From: Streptomyces novaecaesareae
Lineage (GTDB): Bacteria > Actinomycetota > Actinomycetes > Streptomycetales > Streptomycetaceae
DNA: 53,141 nt
Direction of reading: 5' to 3'
NCBI RefSeq assembly: GCF_000716875.1
Contig: NZ_JNWQ01000049.1
Location: 1-53,141 of the forward strand
The notes under the pieces: generated by a model
Databases searched by the model: none
What the model saw: the letters and a program-made list of their open reading frames with translations, nothing else
Told to the model about the DNA's origin: nothing
Program-made: the position numbers and the translations under genes
In this document: positions 39,958 through 48,629 of the stretch, one piece after another
How the letters are laid out: every line of letters begins with the position of its first letter
Numbering within the stretch: position 1 is the first letter of the stretch

Positions 39958-39982
39958 TCGATGTATCGGCTCGATATATCGA
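39958..39982. promoter_or_regulatory. Candidate PadR operator
   Basis: TCGATATATCGA (39971-39982), a perfect 12-bp palindrome, and the near copy TCGATGTATCGG (39958-39969) are 13 bases apart, 61 bases upstream of the padR start. The AT-rich repeat is conspicuous in this GC-rich sequence. Confidence 0.6.
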
Positions 39983-40060
39983 GAACAGTAAACCCGGCCC
40001 CGGGAACGGGCAAGGGGGGCACGCGTGAATGTGATCACAAGCCGACCCGCGGGTGGGCTT

Positions 40061-40085
40061 GGCAACGGGCGTGTAATGATCTGTC
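40061..40085 (+). promoter_or_regulatory. Possible envelope-stress sigma promoter of the PBP gene
   Basis: GGCAAC (40061-40066), 16 bases and GTC (40083-40085) resemble ECF SigE-type promoters, which favour GGAAC. The match is imperfect. This 351-base padR-PBP gap also holds TGTGATCACA (40030-40039), with no assigned role. Confidence 0.25.
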
Positions 40086-40248
40086 GCCGTTTTGCGGTTA
40101 TTGGCGACTGATGCCCGATTAGTAGTAATTCAGTGCTGCGTACGCTGTCGCGTGTGCACGAGGACCACCTCCGGGGTTAGGCGGTTTGCGGGCATCGGAC
40201 GTGAACCCTGCCTTCAGGCTGGAAACGCCTGACGAGGAGTGCTGGAAG

Positions 40249-42876
40249 ATGAGCGAGCGACGGCGAAGGACGCCCAACCCGGGCGGTGACGGGCAGCAGC
40301 CCCCGGGAGGCGGCGGCGACCGTCAAGGAGCGCCGGGCCCCGACGAGCTGCGCTCCGACGGGGTCGGCCGCCGGCGCCCGCCGGGCGTTCGGGAGACCGC
40401 TCAGCAACCCCGGATGGGTCGGGCGGAGATGCGCAAGGCCGCCCAGAAGAAGGGCAAGGGCGAGAAGGGCAAGGTCGGCCGGGGCGGTGCCGCCGCGGCC
40501 TCCGCGGCGGCGGCCGGGCCCGGCAAGAAGCGCTTCATCGACTACCCGCGGTTCGGCAAGACCGGGATCCGGCGCTGGCTGCCGTCCTGGAAGCAGTGGC
40601 TGAGCGGCTTCCTGCTGGTCTTCGGCTGCTTCGTCGGCCTGGTGTTCTACCTGTACCAGACCACCAGGGTCCCCGAGCTGAACGAGCTGGTGAACAACCA
40701 GAACACCATCTACTACTGGGCCGACGGCAGCGAGATGACCCGCAAGGGCTCGACGAACCGCCAGATCGTCGAGCTCAAGGACATCAGCCCCAACCTGCAG
40801 AACGCCGTCATCGCCGCGGAGAACCAGGACTTCCGCACCGACCACGGCATCGACCCCAAGGGCATGCTCCGCGCCGTCTACAACATGGCGAAGGGAGGTG
40901 AGACCCAGGGCGCCTCGACGATCACTCAGCAGTACGTGAAGAACGCCTACCTGAGCCAGGAGCAGACGCTCAGCCGCAAGGTGAAGGAGTTCTTCATCAC
41001 GCTGAAGATCGACCAGAGCAAGGAGAAGGACGAGATCCTCACGGGCTACCTGAACACCAGCTGGTTCGGCCGCGGTGCGAACGGTGCCCAGGCCGCCGCC
41101 CAGGCGTACTACGGGGTGGACGCCAAGGACCTCAACGTCTGTCAGAGCGCCATGCTGGCCGGCCTGCTGAAGGGTGCGGCGTACTACGACCCCACCAACC
41201 CGGCCAACAAGGAGCGGGCCCAGGGCCGGTGGTCCTGGATCCTCGACAACATGGTCAAGATCAAGGCCATCACCCCGGAGGACCGGGCCAAGTGCGCCGC
41301 GTTCCCGGACCCGATCCCGCTGAAGCCCAGCTCCAACATGAACGGTGAGATCAGCTACCTGGTCGACACCGCCAACAAGTACGTGCTGAACAACGACAAG
41401 ACGATCACCCAGCAGGTGATCGACCGGGGCGGCCTGAAGATCTACACGACCTTCGAGAAGGACAAGGTCGACGCTCTGAAGAAGGCCGTGGACGACGTCA
41501 AGGCGGAGAACCTCAACCCGCAGAAGCGTCCGGACAACGACACCAACATCCAGTTCGGCTCCGCCAGCATCCGCCCCGGCGACGGCGCGATCATCGCCCT
41601 CTACGGCGGCGACGGCGTGGAGAACGGGCACTTCGACAACAACGCCGACGCCTCCGGCGTCCAGGTCGGCTCGACCTTCAAGCCCTTCGTGCTGGCCACC
41701 GCGATGCAGGTCGGCGTGCAGACCGCGAAGGGCGACGACGGCAAGCCGAAGCGGATCAACGCCGACAGCCGCTACCTGGCCGACGACATGTCCGAGATCC
41801 GCAAGCCGGACAACTCGCTGGTGATCGGCGACGACGGCAAGCCCTACCGGCAGAAGAACGAGGACTCCAGCAAGCACGGCTTCGTCTCGCTGCGGCAGGC
41901 CATGCAGTACTCGTACAACGTGCCCTTCGTCCAGCTCAACCAGGACGTCGGCGGCCAGAACGTGGCCGACATGGCGGTGCAGATGGGCGTCAAGAAGGAG
42001 AGCCTCGCCGACCCGAAGACCGCGACCTTCCCGCTCGGCACCTCCACCATCAGCCCGATCCGGATGGCCACCGCCTACGGAACCCTGGCGGCCAGCGGCA
42101 AGGAGGCCGAGCCCTACTCGGTCACCAAGGTCGAGCTGAACGGTGTGGAGCGGCCGGGCTTCGGCAAGAAGGACGCCAAGGTCGCGCTGGAGCCGGCCGT
42201 CGCCGACAACGTCACCGACGTCCTGGTGAACGTGGTGAAGAACGGCACCGGTTCCAAGGCCAAGGAGCTGGGCCGCCCGGTGGCCGGCAAGACCGGTACC
42301 ACCGACCAGAACAAGTCGGCCTGGTGGGTGGGTTACACCCCGCAGCTGGTGACCAGCGTCGCGATGTGGCGCGAGGACCCGACCAAGCACGAGCGGCAGT
42401 CGCTCAACGGCACCGCCGGCCAGGAGTCCATCCACGGTGGTGCCCTCCCGACCGACGTCTTCACCCGGTACATGAAGGTCGCGCTGGCCAACGAGAAGAA
42501 GATGGACTTCCCGAACCCGCAACCGGTCGGCAGCGAGGTCGACTCCTCCGGTGCGCCGTCCACGGCCTCGGCAGTGCCGACGCCGACCATGACCGACACC
42601 CCGCCGGCCCCGGTGCAGACCCAGCCGCCGACGCAGCCCAGCCAGCCGCAGCCGCCGCAGCCCACCCAGAACTGCGTGCCGGGCGTGGACTGCCCCGGCG
42701 ACCAGCCGACCCACAAGCCGACCAAGACGCCCGGTCCGACCAGCACCTGCATCCCGCTGATCAACTGCCCGACGCAGCCGACGCCCACGGACACCACCAC
42801 GCCGGGCGGCGGTGGCAAGCCGACCAAGCCGACGCCGAGTTCCACCGGCGCCGCGCAGGGCGCCGCGGGGCAGTAG
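40249..42876 (+). CDS. Class A penicillin-binding protein
   Basis: An 875-residue bifunctional peptidoglycan synthase. A basic cytoplasmic N-terminus of about 115 residues is followed by a membrane anchor (118-136). The transglycosylase domain has ENQDF (catalytic Glu191) and GASTITQQYVKN. The transpeptidase domain has STFK (Ser475), SYN (556-558) and KTGT (682-685). The C-terminus (from about 770) is a Pro/Thr/Gln-rich tail that contains two copies of a CxPxxxCP-like motif (CVPGVDCP and CIPLINCP). The ATG 40249 start has GAGGAG upstream. It diverges from padR. Confidence 0.95.
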   Translation: MSERRRRTPNPGGDGQQPPGGGGDRQGAPGPDELRSDGVGRRRPPGVRETAQQPRMGRAEMRKAAQKKGKGEKGKVGRGGAAAASAAAAGPGKKRFIDYPRFGKTGIRRWLPSWKQWLSGFLLVFGCFVGLVFYLYQTTRVPELNELVNNQNTIYYWADGSEMTRKGSTNRQIVELKDISPNLQNAVIAAENQDFRTDHGIDPKGMLRAVYNMAKGGETQGASTITQQYVKNAYLSQEQTLSRKVKEFFITLKIDQSKEKDEILTGYLNTSWFGRGANGAQAAAQAYYGVDAKDLNVCQSAMLAGLLKGAAYYDPTNPANKERAQGRWSWILDNMVKIKAITPEDRAKCAAFPDPIPLKPSSNMNGEISYLVDTANKYVLNNDKTITQQVIDRGGLKIYTTFEKDKVDALKKAVDDVKAENLNPQKRPDNDTNIQFGSASIRPGDGAIIALYGGDGVENGHFDNNADASGVQVGSTFKPFVLATAMQVGVQTAKGDDGKPKRINADSRYLADDMSEIRKPDNSLVIGDDGKPYRQKNEDSSKHGFVSLRQAMQYSYNVPFVQLNQDVGGQNVADMAVQMGVKKESLADPKTATFPLGTSTISPIRMATAYGTLAASGKEAEPYSVTKVELNGVERPGFGKKDAKVALEPAVADNVTDVLVNVVKNGTGSKAKELGRPVAGKTGTTDQNKSAWWVGYTPQLVTSVAMWREDPTKHERQSLNGTAGQESIHGGALPTDVFTRYMKVALANEKKMDFPNPQPVGSEVDSSGAPSTASAVPTPTMTDTPPAPVQTQPPTQPSQPQPPQPTQNCVPGVDCPGDQPTHKPTKTPGPTSTCIPLINCPTQPTPTDTTTPGGGGKPTKPTPSSTGAAQGAAGQ

Positions 42877-42892
42877 CCCCGGCAGACCCGCG

Positions 42893-42935
42893 ACGGCGGC
42901 GGCGGTCCTCCCCGGAGGGCCGCCGCCGCCGTTTT
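42893..42935 (+). terminator. PBP gene terminator
   Basis: A 17-bp stem (42893-42909 and 42916-42932) with one mismatch and a 6-base loop, followed by TTTT, 16 bases past the stop. It is one of the most canonical intrinsic terminators in the window. Confidence 0.9.
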
Positions 42936-43029
42936 CGTCACGATTCGCGGCCCGGGCCGCCGCGCAGCACCGCAGGCCGTCGCGGGGGCCTCCTCGTTCC
43001 GGCGGGGACGGTGCGGCAGGATGTCCGGC

Positions 43030-44607
43030 ATGACGTCGAGCGATCGTGACGAAACCGCCGGCCCGGTCGGGTCCGGCGCCGCCGCAGGGCCCTCCCCGGC
43101 AGCCGTCGCCACGGCCGCACCGGCGGCCGACACCGTGGTCGTCCCGGCCGACGAGGACCCGGTGGCGGCGGCCGGCAGCGAGGTGATCGGCGGGCCGCCC
43201 GGACGCCGGGCGCTGCTCGGCGTCTCGTGGTGGATCCCGGCGCGCTTCCTGGCGCTCGCGGTGATCGTGGTCTCGGTGCTCGGCATGGTGCAGAAGCTGC
43301 CCTGCTACGAGCAGGCCTGGTTCCAGCCGGGCTCGCCGCAGTACATCCACGCCTGCTACAGCGACATCCCGCACCTGTACTCCGGGCGCGGCTTCGCGGC
43401 CGGGCTGCACCCGTACGTGGACCGCATCCCGGGCTCCTCGGGGGACCTGCAGTACCTGGAGTACCCGGTGCTGACCGGCCTGTTCATGCAGGTCGCGGCC
43501 TGGCTGACGTCCGGCGGCGGGGACCAGCAGAGCCAGGAGCAGTGGTTCTGGGCGATCAACGCCGGGATGCTGATGGCCTGCGCGGTGATCGCCGTCGTGG
43601 CGCTCTCGCGCACCCACCGCCGCCGGCCCTGGGACGCCGTGCTGTTCGCGCTCTCGCCCGTCCTGCTGCTCAACGGCACGGTCAACTGGGACCTGCTCGC
43701 CGTCGCCCTGGCCGCCGTGGCGATGGCCTGGTGGGCCCGCTCCCGGCCGGGCTGGGCCGGCGTCTTCATCGGCCTGGCCACCGCCGCCAAGCTCTACCCG
43801 GTGCTGCTGATCGGCCCGCTGCTGGTGCTCTGCTGGCGGGCCGGCAAGTGGCGCGAGTTCCGGCTGGTGCTGGCCGGCGCGGTGGGCTCCTGGCTGCTGG
43901 TCGACCTGCCGGTCATGCTGGCCAACTGGCAGGGCTGGTCGACGTTCTACGTGTTCAGCAAGCACCGCGGCGAGGACTACGGCTCGGTCTGGCTGATCCT
44001 GATGCAGACCCGCGGCGTCGGCCTGGCCGACCTCGACGTCTACATCGGCGTGCTGATGGTGCTGGGCTGCGCGGCCATAGCGTGGCTCGGCCTCTCGGCG
44101 CCCCGCCGCCCGCGCTTCGCGCAGCTGGCCTTCCTGGTGGTCGCGCTGTTCGTGCTGGTCAACAAGGTGTACTCACCGCAGTACGCGCTCTGGCTGCTGC
44201 CGCTGGCGGCGCTGGCCCGGCCGCGCTGGCGGGACATCCTGATCTGGCAGGCCTGTGAGGTGCTCTACACCCTCGGCATCTGGTCCCACCTGGGCTTCGT
44301 CACCGGGCCCAAGCAGCACGGGATCGGCGAGGCCTGGTACCACTTCGCGATCGGGCTGCACCTGATCGGCACGCTCTACCTGGTCACCCTCGTCGTCCGC
44401 GACGTCCTGCACCCGGACCGCGACCCGGTCCGCTGGGACGGCAGCGACGACCCCTCCGGCGGGGTACTCGACCGCGCCCCGGACGTGTTCGTGCTGGGCA
44501 CCGCCCGCCGGCTGCGCGAGGAGGAGACCTACGCCGCGTACGCGCCGGCCGGCCCCGAGCAGTGGCTGGGCGAGCCGGAACTGCTGGAGCCGGCCGAGAA
44601 GCCGTAA
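43030..44607 (+). CDS. GT87/DUF2029-type membrane glycosyltransferase
   Basis: A 525-residue polytopic protein with about 9-11 hydrophobic segments. The outer loop contains GLHPYVD and LEYPVLTGL, and the membrane core has WDLLAVALAAVAMAWW and GLATAAKLYPVLLIGPLL. These are hallmarks of the GT-C fold alpha-mannosyltransferase-like family used for lipid-linked sugars; the acidic WD after GTVN probably marks the catalytic area. The acceptor is unknown. ATG 43030 is preferred (AGGA 8 bases upstream) over ATG 43021. The C-terminus is cytoplasmic and acidic. Confidence 0.83.
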   Translation: MTSSDRDETAGPVGSGAAAGPSPAAVATAAPAADTVVVPADEDPVAAAGSEVIGGPPGRRALLGVSWWIPARFLALAVIVVSVLGMVQKLPCYEQAWFQPGSPQYIHACYSDIPHLYSGRGFAAGLHPYVDRIPGSSGDLQYLEYPVLTGLFMQVAAWLTSGGGDQQSQEQWFWAINAGMLMACAVIAVVALSRTHRRRPWDAVLFALSPVLLLNGTVNWDLLAVALAAVAMAWWARSRPGWAGVFIGLATAAKLYPVLLIGPLLVLCWRAGKWREFRLVLAGAVGSWLLVDLPVMLANWQGWSTFYVFSKHRGEDYGSVWLILMQTRGVGLADLDVYIGVLMVLGCAAIAWLGLSAPRRPRFAQLAFLVVALFVLVNKVYSPQYALWLLPLAALARPRWRDILIWQACEVLYTLGIWSHLGFVTGPKQHGIGEAWYHFAIGLHLIGTLYLVTLVVRDVLHPDRDPVRWDGSDDPSGGVLDRAPDVFVLGTARRLREEETYAAYAPAGPEQWLGEPELLEPAEKP

Positions 44608-44656
44608 CGCGAGCGAGCGCTATTTGAGAGGCGAGCCGAGCGCCATCAAGAGGTGC

Positions 44657-45691
44657 CTAGCGGTCCACCACGCGGTCGAAGTGCGTGGTGGTGTGGCGGA
44701 CCTGCAGACCGAGCTCCTCGCCGATCGCGGGGGGCTTGGTCTCGCCGTCCAGGAACAGCAGCGACACCTGCATGTGCGGGGGCTCGGCGAACCAGAGCTG
44801 CTTGCCGGACCAGTGGAACGGCGACTTGGTCTTGTTGACGGTCGCCAGGCCGGCCCGGGCGATGCCCTTGGCCCGTGAGGCCATGCTCTGCACGTACTTG
44901 GGCGCCTCCAGGCCGATGCCGTGCGCGGTGCCGCCGGCGACCACCAGGATGTGGCCGTCGGTCGGCGCCGGGTGCTGGCGGTAGCCGTAGCGGTCGCCCT
45001 TGCGCACCGGGGTGACGTCCAGGACGGTGGCCCGGACCTCCAGCGCGGCGTGGTCGCCCAGCCAGAGCCGGGTGCCGATCCGGGCCCGGAAGACGGTCTC
45101 CGGGTAGCGCTGGGCCAGCTGCTCCATGCCGGCCGCGCCGAGGTGGCTGACGAACACGGTGTGCACCGGGATGCCCGCCGCCCGGGCGGTGTCCACCCAG
45201 TACGCGACCTCCTCGACCGGGCTGGAGCCGTCCGGCCGGTCCATCGGCAGGTGCAGCGCCAGGCCCTCGAAGCCGACGCCGTCCAGCTCGGCGGCGACGG
45301 TCCGCAGGTCGTCGGCGCTCACGCCGTGCCGGCGCATGGTGGTCATGCACTCCAGCACCACCCGGGCGCCGTGCAGCGCCCGCAGCGCGTCCAGGCTCGC
45401 CACCGTACGGATCACCCGGGCGTGCGGCAGCGGCAGCACCTCCTCGCCGACCCGGTACGGGGTGAGCACCAGCAGCTCACCGCCGTACCACTCGGCGGCG
45501 TCGGCCGCCTCGTACGCGGTACCGACGGCGAGCACCCCGGTGCCCAGCAGAGTCGCCTCCTCGGCCAGCCGGTGGTTGCCCAGGCCGTAGCCGTTCCCCT
45601 TGGCGACCGGCACCAGGCCGGGGAACTCGGCGAGGACGGAGCGCTGGTGGGTGCGCCAGCGTTCGGTGTCGAGGTAGAGCGACAGCGTCAT
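44657..45691 (-). CDS. Alanine-racemase-like PLP protein, divergent
   Basis: A 344-residue protein with an alanine racemase N-terminal barrel. The PLP lysine lies in LVPVAKGNGYGLG (VAKxNxYGxG). The first catalytic-side features continue through MTTMRRHGVS and HLPMD. The usual second catalytic tyrosine region (GYxDGxxR) is not clear; the nearest is KGDRYGYRQ. The normal C-terminal beta domain also looks different. It may therefore be a racemase-like protein of other specificity or a regulator rather than the main Alr. It starts 12 bases after femX on the same strand, an operon. Its function in peptidoglycan metabolism is an inference. Confidence 0.75.
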   Translation of the reverse strand: MTLSLYLDTERWRTHQRSVLAEFPGLVPVAKGNGYGLGNHRLAEEATLLGTGVLAVGTAYEAADAAEWYGGELLVLTPYRVGEEVLPLPHARVIRTVASLDALRALHGARVVLECMTTMRRHGVSADDLRTVAAELDGVGFEGLALHLPMDRPDGSSPVEEVAYWVDTARAAGIPVHTVFVSHLGAAGMEQLAQRYPETVFRARIGTRLWLGDHAALEVRATVLDVTPVRKGDRYGYRQHPAPTDGHILVVAGGTAHGIGLEAPKYVQSMASRAKGIARAGLATVNKTKSPFHWSGKQLWFAEPPHMQVSLLFLDGETKPPAIGEELGLQVRHTTTHFDRVVDR

Positions 45692-45703
45692 CGGGCAGCC
45701 TCC

Positions 45704-46822
45704 TCAGCGGCGGGACATGTAGAGGTCGAGGGCCTTGTGCAGCAGCTTGTTGAGCGGGAAGTCCCACTCGCCGAGGTACTCGGCCGCCTGGCCGCCGGTG
45801 CCGACCTTGAACTGGATCAGGCCGAACAGGTGGTCGTTCTCGTCCAGGGTGTCACTGATGCCGCGCAGGTCGTACACCCCGCCGCCGAGGGCGTAGGAGT
45901 CGCGCATCATCCGCCACTGGATGGCGTTGGACGGCTTGACCTCGCGCTTGTGGTTGGCCGAGGCGCCGTAGGAATACCAGACGTGCTCGCCGACCACGAG
46001 CATCGTGGTCGCGGCCAGCGGCTCGCCCTCGTGGTAGGCGATGTAGAGCCGCATGCGGTTCGGGTCCTCGGCGGTGAGGGCCTTCCACATCCGCTGGAAG
46101 TAGGACAGCGGGCGCGGGGTGAACTTGTCGCGCTCGGCGGTGACCAGGTAGAGCTGGTGGAAGATCGGCAGCTCGTCGTAGCCGCCCTGGAACACCTCGA
46201 CGCCGCTCTTCTCGGCCTTCTTGATGTTGCGGCGCCACAGCTGGTTGAAGTTCTTGTGGATGTCGTCCAGCGAGCGGTTGGCCAGCGGCACCTGGAAGAC
46301 GTAGCGGGGCTGGACGTCGCCGAAGCCGGCGCCGCCGTCCTCGCCCTGCAGCCAGCCGGCCTTGCGCAGCCGGTCGGCCACCTCGAAGGCGCGCGCCTCG
46401 TACCAGTCGGCCTCGACGTCGCGCAGGCGCTTGGCCTGCTTGGCGGCGATGGCCTCCTTGATGGTGGGGGCGTTCCAGCGGCGGATCACCACCGGCGGGC
46501 CCATCTTCACCGAGAACGCGCCCTGCGCCTTCAGGTGCGCCAGCATCGGGGAGAGCCAGCGGTCGAGGTCGCGGTCGAACCAGTCGATGACCGGGCCCTC
46601 GGGCAGGTAGGCGAGGTAGCGCTTGAGCTTCGGCAGCTGGCGGTAGAGCACCAGGCCGGCGCCGACGAGCTGGTTGGCGTCGTCGAACCAGCCGATCGAC
46701 TCGGACCGCCACTCGGCCTTGACGTCGCCCCACGACGGCACCTGCATGTGGCTGGCCGAGGCACGGCTCCTGATGAAGGCGAGGTGCTCCTCGCGGGTGA
46801 TCGTCCTCAGGCGCAGGCTCAT
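45704..46822 (-). CDS. femX: FemX-like aminoacyltransferase (FemABX family)
   Basis: A 372-residue member of the Fem family, which adds amino acids from aminoacyl-tRNA to the lipid II stem peptide. The family includes the Gly-adding enzyme of S. coelicolor with the same neighbours. Segments include SHMQVPSWGDVKAEW, GAGLVLYRQLPKLKRYLAYLPEGP in part, NFNQLWRRNIKKAEKSGVEV and GIYDLRG-like VYDLRGI. The fold is a double GNAT with a short coiled part. ATG 46822 is the start with GAGGAG 9 bases upstream; the frame stays open upstream without a ribosome site. An operon with the racemase-like gene. Confidence 0.88.
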   Translation of the reverse strand: MSLRLRTITREEHLAFIRSRASASHMQVPSWGDVKAEWRSESIGWFDDANQLVGAGLVLYRQLPKLKRYLAYLPEGPVIDWFDRDLDRWLSPMLAHLKAQGAFSVKMGPPVVIRRWNAPTIKEAIAAKQAKRLRDVEADWYEARAFEVADRLRKAGWLQGEDGGAGFGDVQPRYVFQVPLANRSLDDIHKNFNQLWRRNIKKAEKSGVEVFQGGYDELPIFHQLYLVTAERDKFTPRPLSYFQRMWKALTAEDPNRMRLYIAYHEGEPLAATTMLVVGEHVWYSYGASANHKREVKPSNAIQWRMMRDSYALGGGVYDLRGISDTLDENDHLFGLIQFKVGTGGQAAEYLGEWDFPLNKLLHKALDLYMSRR

Positions 46823-46919
46823 TGCTCGGTGCTCCTCGTCGGTCGGGCTGCGGTGGCCCCAGGTTCTCGGGCTTGACCCTATCGTCCGGGGCCCGGGCGC
46901 CCACCCTGGCGGGCAGGAC

Positions 46920-46969
46920 GGCGCCCCCGTCGCGTACCTGTCTCCTTGCAGATACGCGACGGGGGCGCC
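46920..46969 (-). terminator. Large hairpin upstream of femX
   Basis: A perfect 17-bp stem (46920-46936 and 46953-46969) with a 16-base loop that, on the minus strand, contains AAGGAG. It lies 29 bases past the stop of the small membrane gene and probably terminates it. Confidence 0.75.
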
Positions 46970-46998
46970 GAGGGTTCCTGGGCGGCCTTCCTGCGGGC

Positions 46999-47298
46999 TC
47001 AGCCCCAGAGGCCGCCGCGGGCGATGCCGAGGTAGAAGCCGATCGCGGAGGCGCCGAGCGTGATCATCAGGACGAAGCGTTCGGCGGTGGTGACCGAGAC
47101 GAACATGCCCCACAGGCCCGTGACGATGCCGGCCAGGCCGGTCCACGAGGTCAGCAGGTGGAGGTTGTAGAAGAACGAGGTGGTGAAGGCGATCACGCCC
47201 AGGACGGCGGTGAGTGCCACCAGGGTGTTCTCGCGGGGGTGCGGGTGGCCGTCGGTGTTCAGCGTGAGCGCGGGCATGCGGTGGACGGACTGGGCCAT
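46999..47298 (-). CDS. Small membrane protein of unknown function
   Basis: A 99-residue protein with three hydrophobic segments: LVALTAVLGVIAFTTSFFYNL, LTSWTGLAGIVTGLWGMFVS and FVLMITLGASAIGFYLGIARGG (in outline). A short hydrophilic N-terminus has MAQSVHRMPALTLNTDGHPHPRE. I do not recognise it beyond an actinomycete small membrane protein. The ATG 47298 start has GGAGGTG 8 bases upstream. It is a single gene between the femX pair and the rpsF promoter. Confidence 0.75.
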   Translation of the reverse strand: MAQSVHRMPALTLNTDGHPHPRENTLVALTAVLGVIAFTTSFFYNLHLLTSWTGLAGIVTGLWGMFVSVTTAERFVLMITLGASAIGFYLGIARGGLWG

Positions 47299-47390
47299 GA
47301 GTCCCACCTCCAGGCGTGGAGACGAACGGGCAGGAATCCCGTTCCGTCCAGATTGCGGCGGTTGGGTCGGTCTCACAACCCCTATGCGTT

Positions 47391-47419
47391 TTGTTCGGCC
47401 GTCCGGGTGCGGGTAGGCT
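47391..47419 (+). promoter_or_regulatory. rpsF operon promoter
   Basis: TTGTTC (47391-47396), a 17-base spacer and TAGGCT (47414-47419) fit the principal sigma consensus and leave a leader of about 190 bases. The rest of the 319-base gap shows nothing else clear. Confidence 0.65.
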
Positions 47420-47617
47420 GTGCCGTCTGCACTGGTGTAGTTGTGCCCCCCTGCGCCCTCTTCCGGGTGCCACCCCCTTCCGGGTGGTGCGGGGCCCGAC
47501 TGTCCGACCCGGCCGCTACGGTGGCCGGAGTCGTCACCGCACCGGTGCCGACGCTACGCACAACCCTCCTGCCACGGAGAGACCGTGGCCGCTGAGTCCA
47601 AAGGAGGTGGGTTACCC

Positions 47618-47908
47618 ATGCGTCACTACGAGATCATGGTGATCCTCGACCCGTCGGTCGAGGAGCGCGCTGTCTCCCCCCTGATCGAGAACTTCCTCAC
47701 TGTCGTCCGCAACGGCGGCGGCAAGGTGGAGAAGGTCGACACCTGGGGTCGTCGCCGTCTGGCTTACGAGATCAACAAGCAGTCCGAGGGCATCTACTCG
47801 GTCATCGACCTGAAGGCCACGCCTGAGGTCGTCAAGGAGCTCGACCGCCAGATGGGCCTGAGCGAGTCGGTTCTGCGGACCAAGGTCCTGCGCCCGGACA
47901 CCCACTGA
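47618..47908 (+). CDS. rpsF: 30S ribosomal protein S6
   Basis: A 96-residue ribosomal protein that pairs with S18 on the small-subunit platform. It shows [16 protein letters not shown] and [21 protein letters not shown] in part. The ATG 47618 start follows a very strong AAAGGAGGTG. It is the first gene of the rpsF-ssb-rpsR-rplI operon. There is no long acidic C-terminal tail as in E. coli. Confidence 0.97.
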   Translation: MRHYEIMVILDPSVEERAVSPLIENFLTVVRNGGGKVEKVDTWGRRRLAYEINKQSEGIYSVIDLKATPEVVKELDRQMGLSESVLRTKVLRPDTH

Positions 47909-47951
47909 GCCACCTCTGAGGCCTTCGGGTCTCGGGTAGCTCGCGTCCGCT

Positions 47952-47965
47952 GTTTCACGTGAAAC
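47952..47965. promoter_or_regulatory. parS: parS site 8, in the rpsF-ssb gap
   Basis: A perfect GTTTCACGTGAAAC nested in a perfect 24-bp palindrome (47947-47970). It is 30 kb farther from oriC than the parAB cluster. Confidence 0.93.
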
Positions 47966-48004
47966 AGCGGTGAACGGACATCTTCCCGAGAGGTCATCAC
48001 CACC

Positions 48005-48610
48005 ATGGCAGGCGAGACCGTCATCACCCTCGTCGGCAATCTCGTCGACGACCCCGAGCTGCGCTTCACCCCGTCGGGTGCGGCGGTCGCGAAGTTCCGT
48101 ATCGCGTCCACCCCCCGCACCTTCGACCGTCAGACGAACGAGTGGAAGGACGGCGAGAGCCTCTTCCTCACGTGCAACGTCTGGCGGCAGCCGGCGGAGA
48201 ACGTGGCCGAGTCGCTGCAGCGCGGCATGCGCGTCATCGTGCAGGGCCGACTGCGCCAGCGGTCTTACGAGACCAAGGAAGGCGAGAAGCGGACGGTCTT
48301 CGAGGTCGAGGTCGACGAGGTCGGTCCGAGCCTGCGCTCGGCGACCGCCAAGGTCACCCGGGCCAACCGGTCCGGCGGCCAGGGCGGCCCCGGTGGCGGC
48401 TTCGGCGGCCAGCCGGGTGGCGGCCAGGGCGGTTGGGGCGGCGGTGGCGGCCAGCAGGGCGGCAACTGGGGTGGAAACTCCGGTGGCCAGTCCGGCCCCT
48501 CCGACGACCCGTGGGCGTCCAGCGCCCCGTCCGGCGGCAACCAGGGTGGTGGCGGCTGGGGTGCCGCGCCGTCCGGTGGCGGCGGCTACTCGGAAGAACC
48601 CCCGTTCTAA
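48005..48610 (+). CDS. ssb: Single-stranded DNA-binding protein
   Basis: A 201-residue SSB. The OB fold fills residues 1-115 ([20 protein letters not shown] in outline; [19 protein letters not shown]). A Gly/Gln/Trp-rich linker of about 60 residues follows, and the C-terminal tip YSEEPPF binds partner proteins. The tip departs from the E. coli DDDIPF but is usual in this group. It protects single-stranded DNA during replication. ATG 48005 has GAGAGG upstream. It lies between rpsF and rpsR, as in most bacteria. Confidence 0.97.
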   Translation: MAGETVITLVGNLVDDPELRFTPSGAAVAKFRIASTPRTFDRQTNEWKDGESLFLTCNVWRQPAENVAESLQRGMRVIVQGRLRQRSYETKEGEKRTVFEVEVDEVGPSLRSATAKVTRANRSGGQGGPGGGFGGQPGGGQGGWGGGGGQQGGNWGGNSGGQSGPSDDPWASSAPSGGNQGGGGWGAAPSGGGGYSEEPPF

Positions 48611-48629
48611 AGAGCTGACAGATTTCGTG

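Noticed and set aside
40030..40039. CRP-type operator TGTGATCACA
   Set aside because: CRP sites need a 6-base gap between half sites. This is a compact 10-bp palindrome and may be chance.
40177..43965. Minus-strand open frame of 1262 codons opposite the PBP and GT87 genes
   Set aside because: Shadow frame caused by high GC: no domains, and both genes on the plus strand have full family motifs and ribosome sites.
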